DNA of 33,791 bases, taken from positions 1 through 33,791 of the forward strand of contig JAOZVV010000134.1 of the NCBI GenBank assembly GCA_025869365.1, in the 5' to 3' direction. Source of the stretch: Pseudonocardia sp. (GTDB lineage Bacteria > Actinomycetota > Actinomycetes > Mycobacteriales > Pseudonocardiaceae). The position numbers were made by a program, and so were the translations under genes. The notes under the pieces are model-generated. The model was not told the origin of the DNA and ran no database searches. It was given only the letters and a program-made list of their open reading frames with translations. Positions 27,224 through 33,791 of this stretch are shown here, in pieces (position 1 is the first letter of the stretch; each line of letters begins with the position of its first letter).

Positions 27224-27297
27224 GGGGAGAGCTGTCGATCTCCCCTGTTCGGAATGTAGTGGCGCGGTCCCGCACGTGCGGTCACGCGAGGGTCACG
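27224..27297 (-). promoter_or_regulatory. ABC importer promoter with Pho-box-like direct repeat
   Basis: TACATT on the minus strand (27258-27253) is a good -10. Upstream are a perfect 12-bp palindrome CCGCACGTGCGG (27270-27281) and a direct heptamer GGTCACG at 27280-27286 and 27291-27297, separated by 4 nt. This 11-bp period is typical of PhoB/OmpR-family response regulators. The expected RNA 5' end lies at a hairpin GGGGAGA/TCTCCCC (27224-27230, 27239-27245). Confidence 0.5.
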
Positions 27298-27371
27298 GAA
27301 GGGAAGCTCCGGATGACGAGATCCGGTCGGCGGGCACCCGATCGGCCCTCTCGCCCACCACCGACGGCGGC

Positions 27372-28574
27372 TCAGGCGGCACTGGAGCCGCCCGCGGACT
27401 GCCGGAGCAGGTCCGTCACCCGTACGATCCCGGCGCAGGTACCGGCCTCGTCGAGCAGGACGAGATCGTCGTAGTACCGGGCGCGGTCCCCGGACAGGGC
27501 GAACCGCAGCGCCTCCCCGACGTCGACCCGGGTGGGCAGGGTCCGGGGCGGCTCGGTCAGCGCCGAGGCCGGTCGGTGGGCCCACAGCGCCCGGCCGAAC
27601 GGCCCGGAGATCGCGAGCATGAACCTGTTGCGGTCCAGGAAGCCGACGGGCCGGCGCGCGGGGTCGAGGAGGACGACGCTGCCCGCCTGCGGATGATCGG
27701 CGAGGGCCCGCCGGACCTGCTCCGCCGTCGCCGTCGCCGACAGGCTGACGGCGGCCTGGACCAGCTCCGCGACGCCCACCGGAGCGACCTCCGGCACGGC
27801 CGGCGGGGAGGAGTGCCGGGGCGCCGGGACGGTGCCCGCCATCAGGTCGGCGGGCAGGCCCACCCCGGTCGTCGAGGCGCGCCGCCGCGTCCCGGCCAGC
27901 AACGGACCCTGGGCCCACGAGATCCCGTGGGCGCGCACGGCCGCGAGCTCGTCGGTCGTCGTGATCCCGACGGCCGCGGTGCACACCCCCACGGCCCGGC
28001 ACACGTCGCCGATGGCCATGACGACCACGGACGCCGTGCGGTCCGTGGGCAGCCGCGCGACCAGCTCGGCGTCGATCTTGACGAGGTCCGGTCGCAGCTC
28101 GGCGACGAGGTCCAGCCCGAAACCGCGTCCGACCCGGTCCAGCGCCACGCCGAAGCCATCGGCCCGGAGCTCGAGGAGGCGTTCGAGCAGGGCCTCCGGC
28201 GGCGCGGCGGCCAGGGCCGGGTTGATCTCCAGGACGAGCGGCGGCGCCGGCCGGTCCGGGTGGCGGCGCTGCAGCGTGGTGCGGAGTGCGGCGACCCGGC
28301 CACGGGCCCCGACGACGGTGTCCGCCAGGACGTCGACGTGCAGGGGGACGCTCGCGTCGTGGTCCATGCCGTGCAGGACGGCCGCCCCGGCGATCCCCGA
28401 GTCGAACTCGGCGAGCTGGCGTGGCCCCCAGACGGAGGTCCGGGCTACGTGCTCGGTCCGGTCCCGGGTCTGCCGGCGCAGCACCTCCAGGCCCACCGGC
28501 CGGCCGGTGGTCAGGTTGAGCAGCGGCTCGAAGGCGAACCGCCCGGGGGCACTCACCGCACCATCCGTGTGCAT
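27372..28574 (-). CDS. degenerate EAL-domain protein with C-terminal CBS-like region
   Basis: 400 aa. The N-terminal EAL domain (about residues 10-235) has EVLRR in place of EALxR (E30). LEINP is retained, but the catalytic DDFG motif is DRVG (ALDRVGRGFG), so one metal-binding Asp is lost; VKID and AQGPLLAG remain. The C-terminal part (about 280-400) resembles the CBS-type module found after EAL in actinobacterial proteins (VGFLDRNRFMLAISGPFGRALWAHRPASAL, split). It may bind cyclic di-GMP without hydrolysing it. It follows fumC by 74 nt on the same strand. TCTAAT at 28587-28592 is a possible own -10. Confidence 0.82.
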   Translation of the reverse strand: MHTDGAVSAPGRFAFEPLLNLTTGRPVGLEVLRRQTRDRTEHVARTSVWGPRQLAEFDSGIAGAAVLHGMDHDASVPLHVDVLADTVVGARGRVAALRTTLQRRHPDRPAPPLVLEINPALAAAPPEALLERLLELRADGFGVALDRVGRGFGLDLVAELRPDLVKIDAELVARLPTDRTASVVVMAIGDVCRAVGVCTAAVGITTTDELAAVRAHGISWAQGPLLAGTRRRASTTGVGLPADLMAGTVPAPRHSSPPAVPEVAPVGVAELVQAAVSLSATATAEQVRRALADHPQAGSVVLLDPARRPVGFLDRNRFMLAISGPFGRALWAHRPASALTEPPRTLPTRVDVGEALRFALSGDRARYYDDLVLLDEAGTCAGIVRVTDLLRQSAGGSSAA

Positions 28575-28648
28575 GTCACGGGCCGGATTAGACCGAACGG
28601 GGTTGAACAGCGGATGAACGCCCGCGGAAGCGCAACGGAGAGTGTTCG

Positions 28649-30094
28649 TCAGCGGCCCCCGCGGGCCATCTTCAGGACGTCGAGCGCGGTGTCCAGCTGC
28701 TCCAGGGTGAGCTTTCCGGAGTCCACGTGGCCCCGCTCCAGGACGACCTCGCGGATCGTGCGGCGCTCCTTGAGCGACTGCTTGGCGACCGAGGCCGCCT
28801 CCTCGTACCCGATGTAGGAGTTCAGCGGGGTGACGATCGACGGGGAGGACTCGGCGTACTCGCGGGTTCGCTCCAGGTCCGCGACGGCGCCGTCGATCAC
28901 CTTGTCCGCCAGCAGCCTCGCCACGTTCGCCAGCAGCCGCGCGGACTCGAGCACGTTGCGCGCCATGACCGGCATCATCACGTTCAGCTCGAGGTTGCCC
29001 TGCGTGCCGGAGAACGCGACCGTCGCATCGTTGCCGATCACCTGCGCCGCGACCATCATCGTCGCCTCGCAGATCACCGGGTTCACCTTGCCCGGCATGA
29101 TCGACGAACCGGGCTGCAGGTCGGGGAGGTGGATCTCGGCGAGGCCGGTGCGCGGCCCGGAGCTCAGCCAGCGCAGGTCGTTCGCGATCTTGTAGAGGGA
29201 CACGGCGACGGTGCGCAGCGCACCCGAGGCCTCCACCAGCCCGTCCCGGGAGCCCTGGGCCTCGATGTGGTCGCCCGCCTCGGCCAGGACGTCGAGCCCG
29301 GTCGCGGCCCGGAGCTCCTCGGCGACCCCGGATCCGAAGCCCGCGGGGGCGTTGAGACCGGTGCCCACCGCGGTGCCGCCGATCGGCAGCTGGGCGAGGC
29401 GGGGGAGCACGTCCCGGACGCGCTCGACGCCGTACTCCGCCTGGGTCGCCCACCCGCCGGCCTCCTGGCCCAGGGTGATCGGCACGGCGTCCATGAGGTG
29501 GGTGCGGCCGGACTTGACGACGTCCGCCCAGTCCGCGGCGCGGCGGCGCAGCGAGGCGGCCAGGTGCTCCAGCGCGGGGACGACCTCGGTGGCGAGCGCC
29601 TCGGTGGCGGCCAGGTTGATCGTCGTGGGGAAGACGTCGTTCGACGACTGCGACGCGTTGACGTGGTCGTTCGGGTGGATGTCCAGGCCGGACGCGCGGG
29701 TCGCGACCGTCGCGATGACCTCGTTCGCGTTCATGTTCGACGACGTCCCGGAGCCCGTCTGGAACACGTCCACCGGGAAGTGCGCGTCGTGCGTCCCGGC
29801 GGCGACCTCGTCCGCGGCGTCGGCGATCGCGGTCGCGAGCTTCTCGTCGAGCACGCCGATCCGGCCGTTGACCCGCGCGGCCGCGCCCTTGACCAGGCCG
29901 AGCGCGCGGATCTGCGCACGCTCCAGGCCCCGCCCGGAGATGGGGAAGTTCTCCACCGCGCGTTGCGTCTGCGCCCGCCACAGGGCGTCGACGGGGACCC
30001 GGACCTCGCCCATCGTGTCGTGCTCGACGCGGTACCCCGCGTTCTCGTCCCGGGCCTGGTCGTTCGTGCCGCTCTCGGCCGCGCCGTCGCTCAT
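28649..30094 (-). CDS. fumC: class II fumarate hydratase
   Basis: 481 aa, TCA-cycle enzyme interconverting fumarate and malate, cytosolic homotetramer. The superfamily signature [11 protein letters not shown] carries the flexible SS loop with the catalytic Ser. [14 protein letters not shown] and [17 protein letters not shown] supply the other active-site residues. An N-terminal tail of about 20 polar residues precedes the conserved start ([14 protein letters not shown]). GGAGG precedes the ATG at 30094. It corresponds to Rv1098c and lies close to glpX (Rv1099c), here separated from it by the LuxR/oxidase insertion. Confidence 0.95.
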   Translation of the reverse strand: MSDGAAESGTNDQARDENAGYRVEHDTMGEVRVPVDALWRAQTQRAVENFPISGRGLERAQIRALGLVKGAAARVNGRIGVLDEKLATAIADAADEVAAGTHDAHFPVDVFQTGSGTSSNMNANEVIATVATRASGLDIHPNDHVNASQSSNDVFPTTINLAATEALATEVVPALEHLAASLRRRAADWADVVKSGRTHLMDAVPITLGQEAGGWATQAEYGVERVRDVLPRLAQLPIGGTAVGTGLNAPAGFGSGVAEELRAATGLDVLAEAGDHIEAQGSRDGLVEASGALRTVAVSLYKIANDLRWLSSGPRTGLAEIHLPDLQPGSSIMPGKVNPVICEATMMVAAQVIGNDATVAFSGTQGNLELNVMMPVMARNVLESARLLANVARLLADKVIDGAVADLERTREYAESSPSIVTPLNSYIGYEEAASVAKQSLKERRTIREVVLERGHVDSGKLTLEQLDTALDVLKMARGGR

Positions 30095-30211
30095 GCCCCC
30101 ATCCTCCGCCCGGGCGCACCGTGACCGCAGGATCGGATGAGGGGGATTACACCGCTCGGGCCGCCGCGCCGCGGAGGCCCCCGCCCCCACCTCTCCTCCC
30201 TGGGCCGGTCG

Positions 30212-30223
30212 GGCGGTTCTGCC
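30212..30223. promoter_or_regulatory. GGCGG-TT-CTGCC near-palindrome upstream of LuxR copy 1
   Basis: A near-perfect 12-bp dyad (one G-T mismatch), 81 nt before the GTG start. It is similar to the perfect CGCAG-TT-CTGCG at 31330-31341 upstream of the oxidase gene. Confidence 0.35.
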
Positions 30224-30303
30224 GGGTGAGGTACGTGGATCTCCCTCGTCCGGGTCGTCCCGGTGAGCAACGGGGCACGCGACGTCGACGACGGGGGGCT
30301 GAC

Positions 30304-30698
30304 GTGACGGCGCACCAGGAGCGGGACTGGACGGAGTTCGTCGCGGCGCTGCTGGCCGAGCCGCTCACGGAGTTCCCGGCCGAGCGCGTCGCCGTGCGGC
30401 TCGGGCGGACGTTCGCCGCGGTCGGGTGCTCCTTCACCGACATCGCCCCCGAGGTCCGCAGGGCCCAGGATCAGGTCGGTCGGGGCGTCGCGACCGCCAT
30501 CGAGCTGACGCCGCGGGAGTCCGCCGTTCTCGAGCTGTTGTCCGCCGGGCTGACGGCGAGCGCGATCGGCCGTCGCCTGGGCATCGCGGAACGGACGGTG
30601 CACAAGCACCTCGAGCGCTGCTACGCGAAGCTCGGGGTCGCGGACCGGTTGTCCGCGGTCCTCCGCGCCCAGCGCCTGGGCCTGGTCCGGAGGGCTGA
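30304..30698 (+). pseudogene. LuxR-type HTH regulator copy 1, stop lost by apparent indel
   Basis: About 131 aa. It has an N-terminal segment [17 protein letters not shown] and a C-terminal GerE/LuxR helix-turn-helix (LTPRESAVLELLSAGLT, then IGRRLGIAERTVHKHLERCY). The domain is about 89% identical by eye at the DNA level to copy 2. In the native frame no stop follows; the frame stays open to 33195. A TGA at 30696-30698 would be in frame if the GGG at 30692-30694 were GGGG, which would end the protein in LVRRG, as in copy 2. The linker before the HTH is about 30 residues shorter than in copy 2. GTG at 30304 follows a G-rich ribosome binding site. It is either a sequencing indel or a decaying copy. 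Confidence 0.62.
30562..30687 (+). repeat. direct repeat, LuxR HTH region (copy 1)
   Basis: 126 nt aligning without gaps to 31169-31294 with about 14 mismatches counted by eye. It marks a tandem gene duplication with 607-bp period. Confidence 0.8.
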
Positions 30699-30847
30699 GT
30701 GCGGGCCGGCTCCGCCCGCCGGGGCAGCGACGGCGACCGGCCGGTGGCTTTCGCCGGATGACGTACGCGAACGGGTAACGCCGTTCTCCTACACCCGGAG
30801 CCTTCAGGGGGAGCGCGGGGGAGCACGAAGTGCAGAGGAGCGAAGGG

Positions 30848-31306
30848 ATGACGACGGGACTCGACGACAGGGCCTGGCTGGAGTTCGTCGCGGAGCTGAT
30901 GGCGGAACCGCTGACGGAGCTCCCCACCGACCGGATCGAGGCGATGCTGCGGGACACGTTCGGTGCGTCCGGGGCGTCCACAGCCGCGGATCGGGAGCTG
31001 GCCGCGCGGATCCGCCAGCTGCTCAGCGGGCTGGACCACCAGGTGCGGGCCTACGCCTCGGCCCTGCGCGCCGTCGAGGCCGCGGCCCCGGACGTCGCGT
31101 CGACCGTCTCGCTCACCCCGCGGGAGCGCTCGGTGCTCACGCTGCTGTCCGAGGGCATGACGGCGGGGGCGATCGGCCGCCGGCTGGGCATCGCGGAGCG
31201 GACGGTGCACAAGCACCTGGAGCGCTGCTACGCGAAGCTCGGGGTCGCCGACCGGCTCTCCGCGGTGCTGCATGCGCAGCGGCTGGGCCTGGTGGCGGCC
31301 GCCTGA
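30848..31306 (+). CDS. LuxR-type HTH regulator copy 2
   Basis: 152 aa, intact. The N-terminal half has WLEFVAELMAEPLTELPTDRI and a helical segment (ARIRQLLSGLDHQVRAYASAL, split) that may dimerise or sense. The C-terminal HTH (about residues 85-150) has LTPRERSVLTLLSEGMTAGAIG, split across two helices, and TVHKHLERCYAKLGVADR as recognition region. It lacks a receiver or autoinducer domain, so its signal is unknown. GAGGAG at 30835-30840 precedes the ATG by 7 nt. The FAD-linked oxidase gene follows after 101 nt and may be its target. Confidence 0.85.
   Translation: MTTGLDDRAWLEFVAELMAEPLTELPTDRIEAMLRDTFGASGASTAADRELAARIRQLLSGLDHQVRAYASALRAVEAAAPDVASTVSLTPRERSVLTLLSEGMTAGAIGRRLGIAERTVHKHLERCYAKLGVADRLSAVLHAQRLGLVAAA
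31169..31294 (+). repeat. direct repeat, LuxR HTH region (copy 2)
   Basis: Partner of 30562-30687. Confidence 0.8.
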
Positions 31307-31329
31307 ACACCGTTCGCCGATTCCTGCTG

Positions 31330-31341
31330 CGCAGTTCTGCG
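31330..31341. promoter_or_regulatory. CGCAG-TT-CTGCG palindrome upstream of the oxidase
   Basis: A perfect 5-bp dyad with a 2-nt centre. It lies about 28 nt upstream of a -10-like TACCGT (31369-31374) and 67 nt before the oxidase ATG. Its position suits an activator site for the adjacent LuxR-type regulators. Confidence 0.4.
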
Positions 31342-31407
31342 TATGCCCTTCGGGTGCCGTGTCCCCCTACCGTCCCGGATGAGGGCCGACGAGGAGGGGA
31401 GAAGGGG

Positions 31408-32806
31408 ATGACCAGCACGCTCAGCGGAGGGATCGAGGCGCTCCGGGCGGCGATGACCGGGCCGGTCCTGGCTCCGGACGACGCGGGCTACGAGGACGCG
31501 CGGGCGCCCTGGAACGGCGACATCACCCGGCGCCCGGGGATGATCGCGGAGGTGGCGGACGACGCGGACGTCGTCGCCGCGGTGCGGTTCGCCCGCGAGG
31601 CGGGGCTGGACCTCACGGTGCGCGGCGGTGGCCACAACGCGTCCGGGACCTGCGTCGCGGACGGCGCGCTGATGATCCATCTCGGAGCGCTGGACTCCGT
31701 CACCGTGGACCCGCAGGCCCGGACCGTCCGGATCGGCGGGGGCGCGCCGCTGTCGGCCCTGGACGCGGCCACCGCGCCGCACGGCCTCGCCACGCCCGCG
31801 GGCACGATCAGCCACACCGGTGTCGGCGGGCTGACCCTCGGCGGCGGGATGGGCTGGCTGAGCCGGAAGTTCGGGCTCGCCGTGGACAACCTGCTCTCCG
31901 TCCGGATCGTCACCGCGGACGGTGCGGTCCTGCGCGCCGCGGCGGACGAGAACCCGGACCTGTTCTGGGCCGTGCGCGGTGGCGGCGGGAACTTCGGCGT
32001 CGTCACCGAGTTCGAGTTCCGGCTGCACCCGGTGGACCCGATGGTGCAGGTGGGGCTGTTCTTCGTCGGGGCGGAGCGGGCGGCCGAGCTGATGACGCTG
32101 GTCCGGGACGTCGGCGCGGACCTCGATCCCGAGCTCAACCTGATGGTCGCGGCGATCAACCTGCCACCCGCCCCGTTCGTCCCGGAGCCGCTGCACGGTG
32201 CGCCCGGGGTGGCGGTCGTGCTCGTCGGGTTCGACGGCACGGCGGCGCACGCCGAGGTGGCGGAGCGGATCCGGACCGCCGTCGTCCCGGACGTCGAGAT
32301 GGTCACGCCGATGCCCTACGTCGCCCTGCAGCAGATGTTCGACGAGAGCGCCGAGTGGGGTGCCCGGTACTACGAGAAGGGCACCTACATCGACGACTTC
32401 ACCGACGGCGTCGTCAGCACGCTGGCCGAGCGGATCGCGCGCAAGCAGTCACCGCACACCCAGCTGGTGTTCCTCAAGCTCGACGGCCGCTACTGCGAGA
32501 TCGGCGAGTACGAGACGGCCTTCTCCGGCCTGCGCACCCCGCGCTACATGGCGTTCCTCATCGGCGCCGTGCCCGGCGACGCGGACCTCGCCGCGGAACG
32601 GGACTACATCCGCGACCTGTTCGGCGCGCTGGCGCCCTACGCCACGGGGGGGCGGCACCTACATCAACTCGGTCGACCCGGACGAGGGGGACCGCATCCG
32701 GTCGAGCTACGGAGCCGCGAAGTTCGACCGGCTGGCCCGGGTCAAGGCGGTCCACGACCCGGAGAACGTGTTCCACCACAACACCAACATCCCGCCGGTG
32801 ACCTGA
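31408..32806 (+). pseudogene. FAD-linked (berberine bridge-type) oxidase, frameshifted
   Basis: About 465 aa if repaired. The N-terminal FAD-binding PCMH domain has VRGGGHNASG with H76, the usual covalent flavin attachment His, and GGGMGWLSRKFGLAVDNL. The C-terminal BBE domain should end in NVFHHNTNIPPV. The frame breaks at a run of seven G (32646-32652): with six G the protein reads TGGGTYINSVDPDEGD and ends at 32806, whereas as given it runs on to 33195 with unrelated sequence. Everything else looks functional. Enzymes of this type oxidise sugars, alkaloids or polyketides. The ATG follows a G/A-rich ribosome binding site. A homopolymer sequencing error is the simplest explanation; recent inactivation or slippage is possible. 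Confidence 0.85.
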
Positions 32807-32898
32807 CACGGTTCCCCGCATCATCAGGTTTGTCGATGACCGGCCGACCCGGAGGAGGGTTGGATGGTCTCCGGGCCGCCGCGGGGCAGCGGCCACAG

Positions 32899-32964
32899 GG
32901 AGCGTCGTCCGAAAGGGCGTCATGTTCGGCGCGGGGCAGGGCACGGCCCCGCGCCGGACGCTCC
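32899..32964. other. nested inverted repeats after the oxidase
   Basis: CGGCGCGGGGC (32927-32937) pairs perfectly with 32946-32956, and GGAGCGTC (32899-32906) pairs with GACGCTCC (32957-32964). The two 3' arms are contiguous while the 5' arms are 20 nt apart. It may be a terminator or a small structured RNA. Confidence 0.5.
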
Positions 32965-32979
32965 TCGGGAGACCGGAAC

Positions 32980-33019
32980 GCGAACGGGCCCCGCCGGATC
33001 TCCGGCGGTGCCCGTTCGC
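32980..33019. terminator. strong terminator between the oxidase and glpX
   Basis: A 17-bp stem with one mismatch: GCGAACGGGC (32980-32989) and CCGCCGG (32991-32997) pair with CCGGCGG (33002-33008) and GCCCGTTCGC (33010-33019), with a 4-nt loop. It lies 10 nt from the glpX stop. Confidence 0.8.
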
Positions 33020-33029
33020 GCGTTCGTGC

Positions 33030-33791
33030 CTACGGCAGCGGCGGGACGTCGCTGGACGCCAGCACCGCCGGGCCGAGGTCCACCGAGGCGTACTCCCGCA
33101 GCTTCGTCAGCCGGTGGTATCCGTCGATCATCCGCACCGTGCCGGACTTGGACCGCATCACGATGGACTGTGTGGTGCAGCCGTCCGCGCGGTAGTGCAC
33201 GCCGCGCAGCAGGTCCCCGTCCGTGACGCCGGTGGCGCAGAAGAACACGTTCTCCCCGGTCACGAGCTCCTCGGTGGTGAGGACGTGGCCCAGGTCGTGT
33301 CCGGCGGCGAGCGCCTTCTCGCGCTCCTCGTCGTCCTTCGGCCAGAGCCGGCCCTGGATGGCGCCGCCCATGCACTTCAGCGCGGCCGCGGCGATGATGC
33401 CCTCGGGCGTGCCGCCGATGCCGATCAGCATGTCCACACCGGTGACGGGCCGCGCCGCGGCGATGGCGCCCGCGACGTCCCCGTCGGAGATGAAGCGGAT
33501 GCGGGCACCGGTGGCCCGGATCTCCTTCACGATCGACTCGTGCCGCGGCCGGTCCAGCACACAGACCGTGACGTCACTCACGTCGATGGCCTTCGCCTTG
33601 GCCACCTTGCGGATGTTCTCCGCGATGGGCGCGGTGATGTCGATGGCGTCCGCGGCCTCGGGCCCGACCGCGATCTTCTCCATGTAGAAGACGGCCGACG
33701 GGTCGAACATCGCGCCGCGCTCGGCGACGGCCAGCACGGCCAGCGCGTTCGGCATGCCCTTGGCCATCAGCGTGGTGCCGTCGATCGGGTC
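33030..33791 (-). CDS. glpX: class II fructose-1,6-bisphosphatase (5' end outside window)
   Basis: The last 253 residues of a GlpX-type phosphatase, which removes the 1-phosphate of fructose 1,6-bisphosphate in gluconeogenesis. The visible part begins at DPIDGTTL, a metal-binding motif of the lithium-sensitive phosphatase superfamily. It continues with [19 protein letters not shown] and ends in the C-terminal [16 protein letters not shown] region. The full family length is about 330-360 aa, so about 90 residues lie beyond the window edge. It corresponds to Rv1099c next to fum. The internal ATG at 33767 is not the start. Confidence 0.94.
   Translation of the reverse strand, partial: DPIDGTTLMAKGMPNALAVLAVAERGAMFDPSAVFYMEKIAVGPEAADAIDITAPIAENIRKVAKAKAIDVSDVTVCVLDRPRHESIVKEIRATGARIRFISDGDVAGAIAAARPVTGVDMLIGIGGTPEGIIAAAALKCMGGAIQGRLWPKDDEEREKALAAGHDLGHVLTTEELVTGENVFFCATGVTDGDLLRGVHYRADGCTTQSIVMRSKSGTVRMIDGYHRLTKLREYASVDLGPAVLASSDVPPLP

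Noticed and set aside
30121..33195. single 1024-codon open frame covering LuxR copy 1 through the oxidase
   Set aside because: Contains an out-of-frame translation of LuxR copy 2 and a nonsense tail. Explained by two single-base indels rather than a natural fusion.

Overview
The window is a very GC-rich actinobacterial chromosome segment. Codon third positions are almost always G or C, and GTG starts and leaderless genes are common. Mycothiol S-conjugate amidase, a PIN-PhoH fusion and LigB point to Actinobacteria. Gene order closely follows the M. tuberculosis stretch Rv1074c-Rv1099c as I recall it: fadA3, cbs, metB, greA, mca, small membrane gene, Rv1084, Rv1085c, Rv1086, phoH2, fum, glpX. 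The style fits Pseudonocardiaceae (Pseudonocardia-like), which is an inference. I see no tRNA, rRNA, IS element, prophage or CRISPR array; this is mostly core chromosome with accessory insertions.

Layout. 1-4.3 kb: a thiolase (-), a large secreted glycoside-hydrolase-like protein with a discoidin-like domain (+), and a PPOX-family flavoprotein (+). 4.4-8.5 kb: sulfur and 2-oxobutyrate metabolism, with cystathionine beta-synthase, cystathionine gamma-synthase/lyase, a small Cys-containing exported protein (-) and threonine ammonia-lyase. 8.5-15.2 kb: greA (-), mca, a small membrane protein, a YyaL/SPATA20-type thioredoxin-domain protein, a hypothetical protein, a hemolysin-III/PAQR membrane protein (-) and a Z-prenyl diphosphate synthase. 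15.3-16.4 kb: two tandem paralogous His-rich small secreted proteins (-) with duplicated upstream leaders. 16.7-19.6 kb: a DUF885-like metallopeptidase and PIN-PhoH, the latter behind a structured leader of about 190 nt. 19.7-23.3 kb (-): DinB-like protein, LigB and GuaB1. 23.3-27.2 kb (-): a four-gene ABC importer (lipoprotein, two permeases, ATPase) with a Pho-box-like direct repeat in its promoter. 27.4-30.1 kb (-): fumarase, then a degenerate EAL/CBS protein. 30.3-32.8 kb (+): two tandemly duplicated LuxR-type regulators and an FAD-linked oxidase carrying an apparent frameshift. 33.0 kb to the end (-): glpX, cut by the window edge.

The least explained parts are non-coding or small: (i) the duplicated secreted-protein cassettes whose leaders share blocks at identical spacing; (ii) the structured phoH leader ending in a GTGA overlap; (iii) a perfect 33-bp inverted repeat after the yyaL-like gene; (iv) an intrinsic terminator just inside the predicted greA leader; (v) two similar palindromes at the same place in the promoters of the PPOX and DinB genes; and (vi) broken reading frames in the LuxR/FAD-oxidase region. 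All assignments come from reading motifs and recalled family features; no database search was run.
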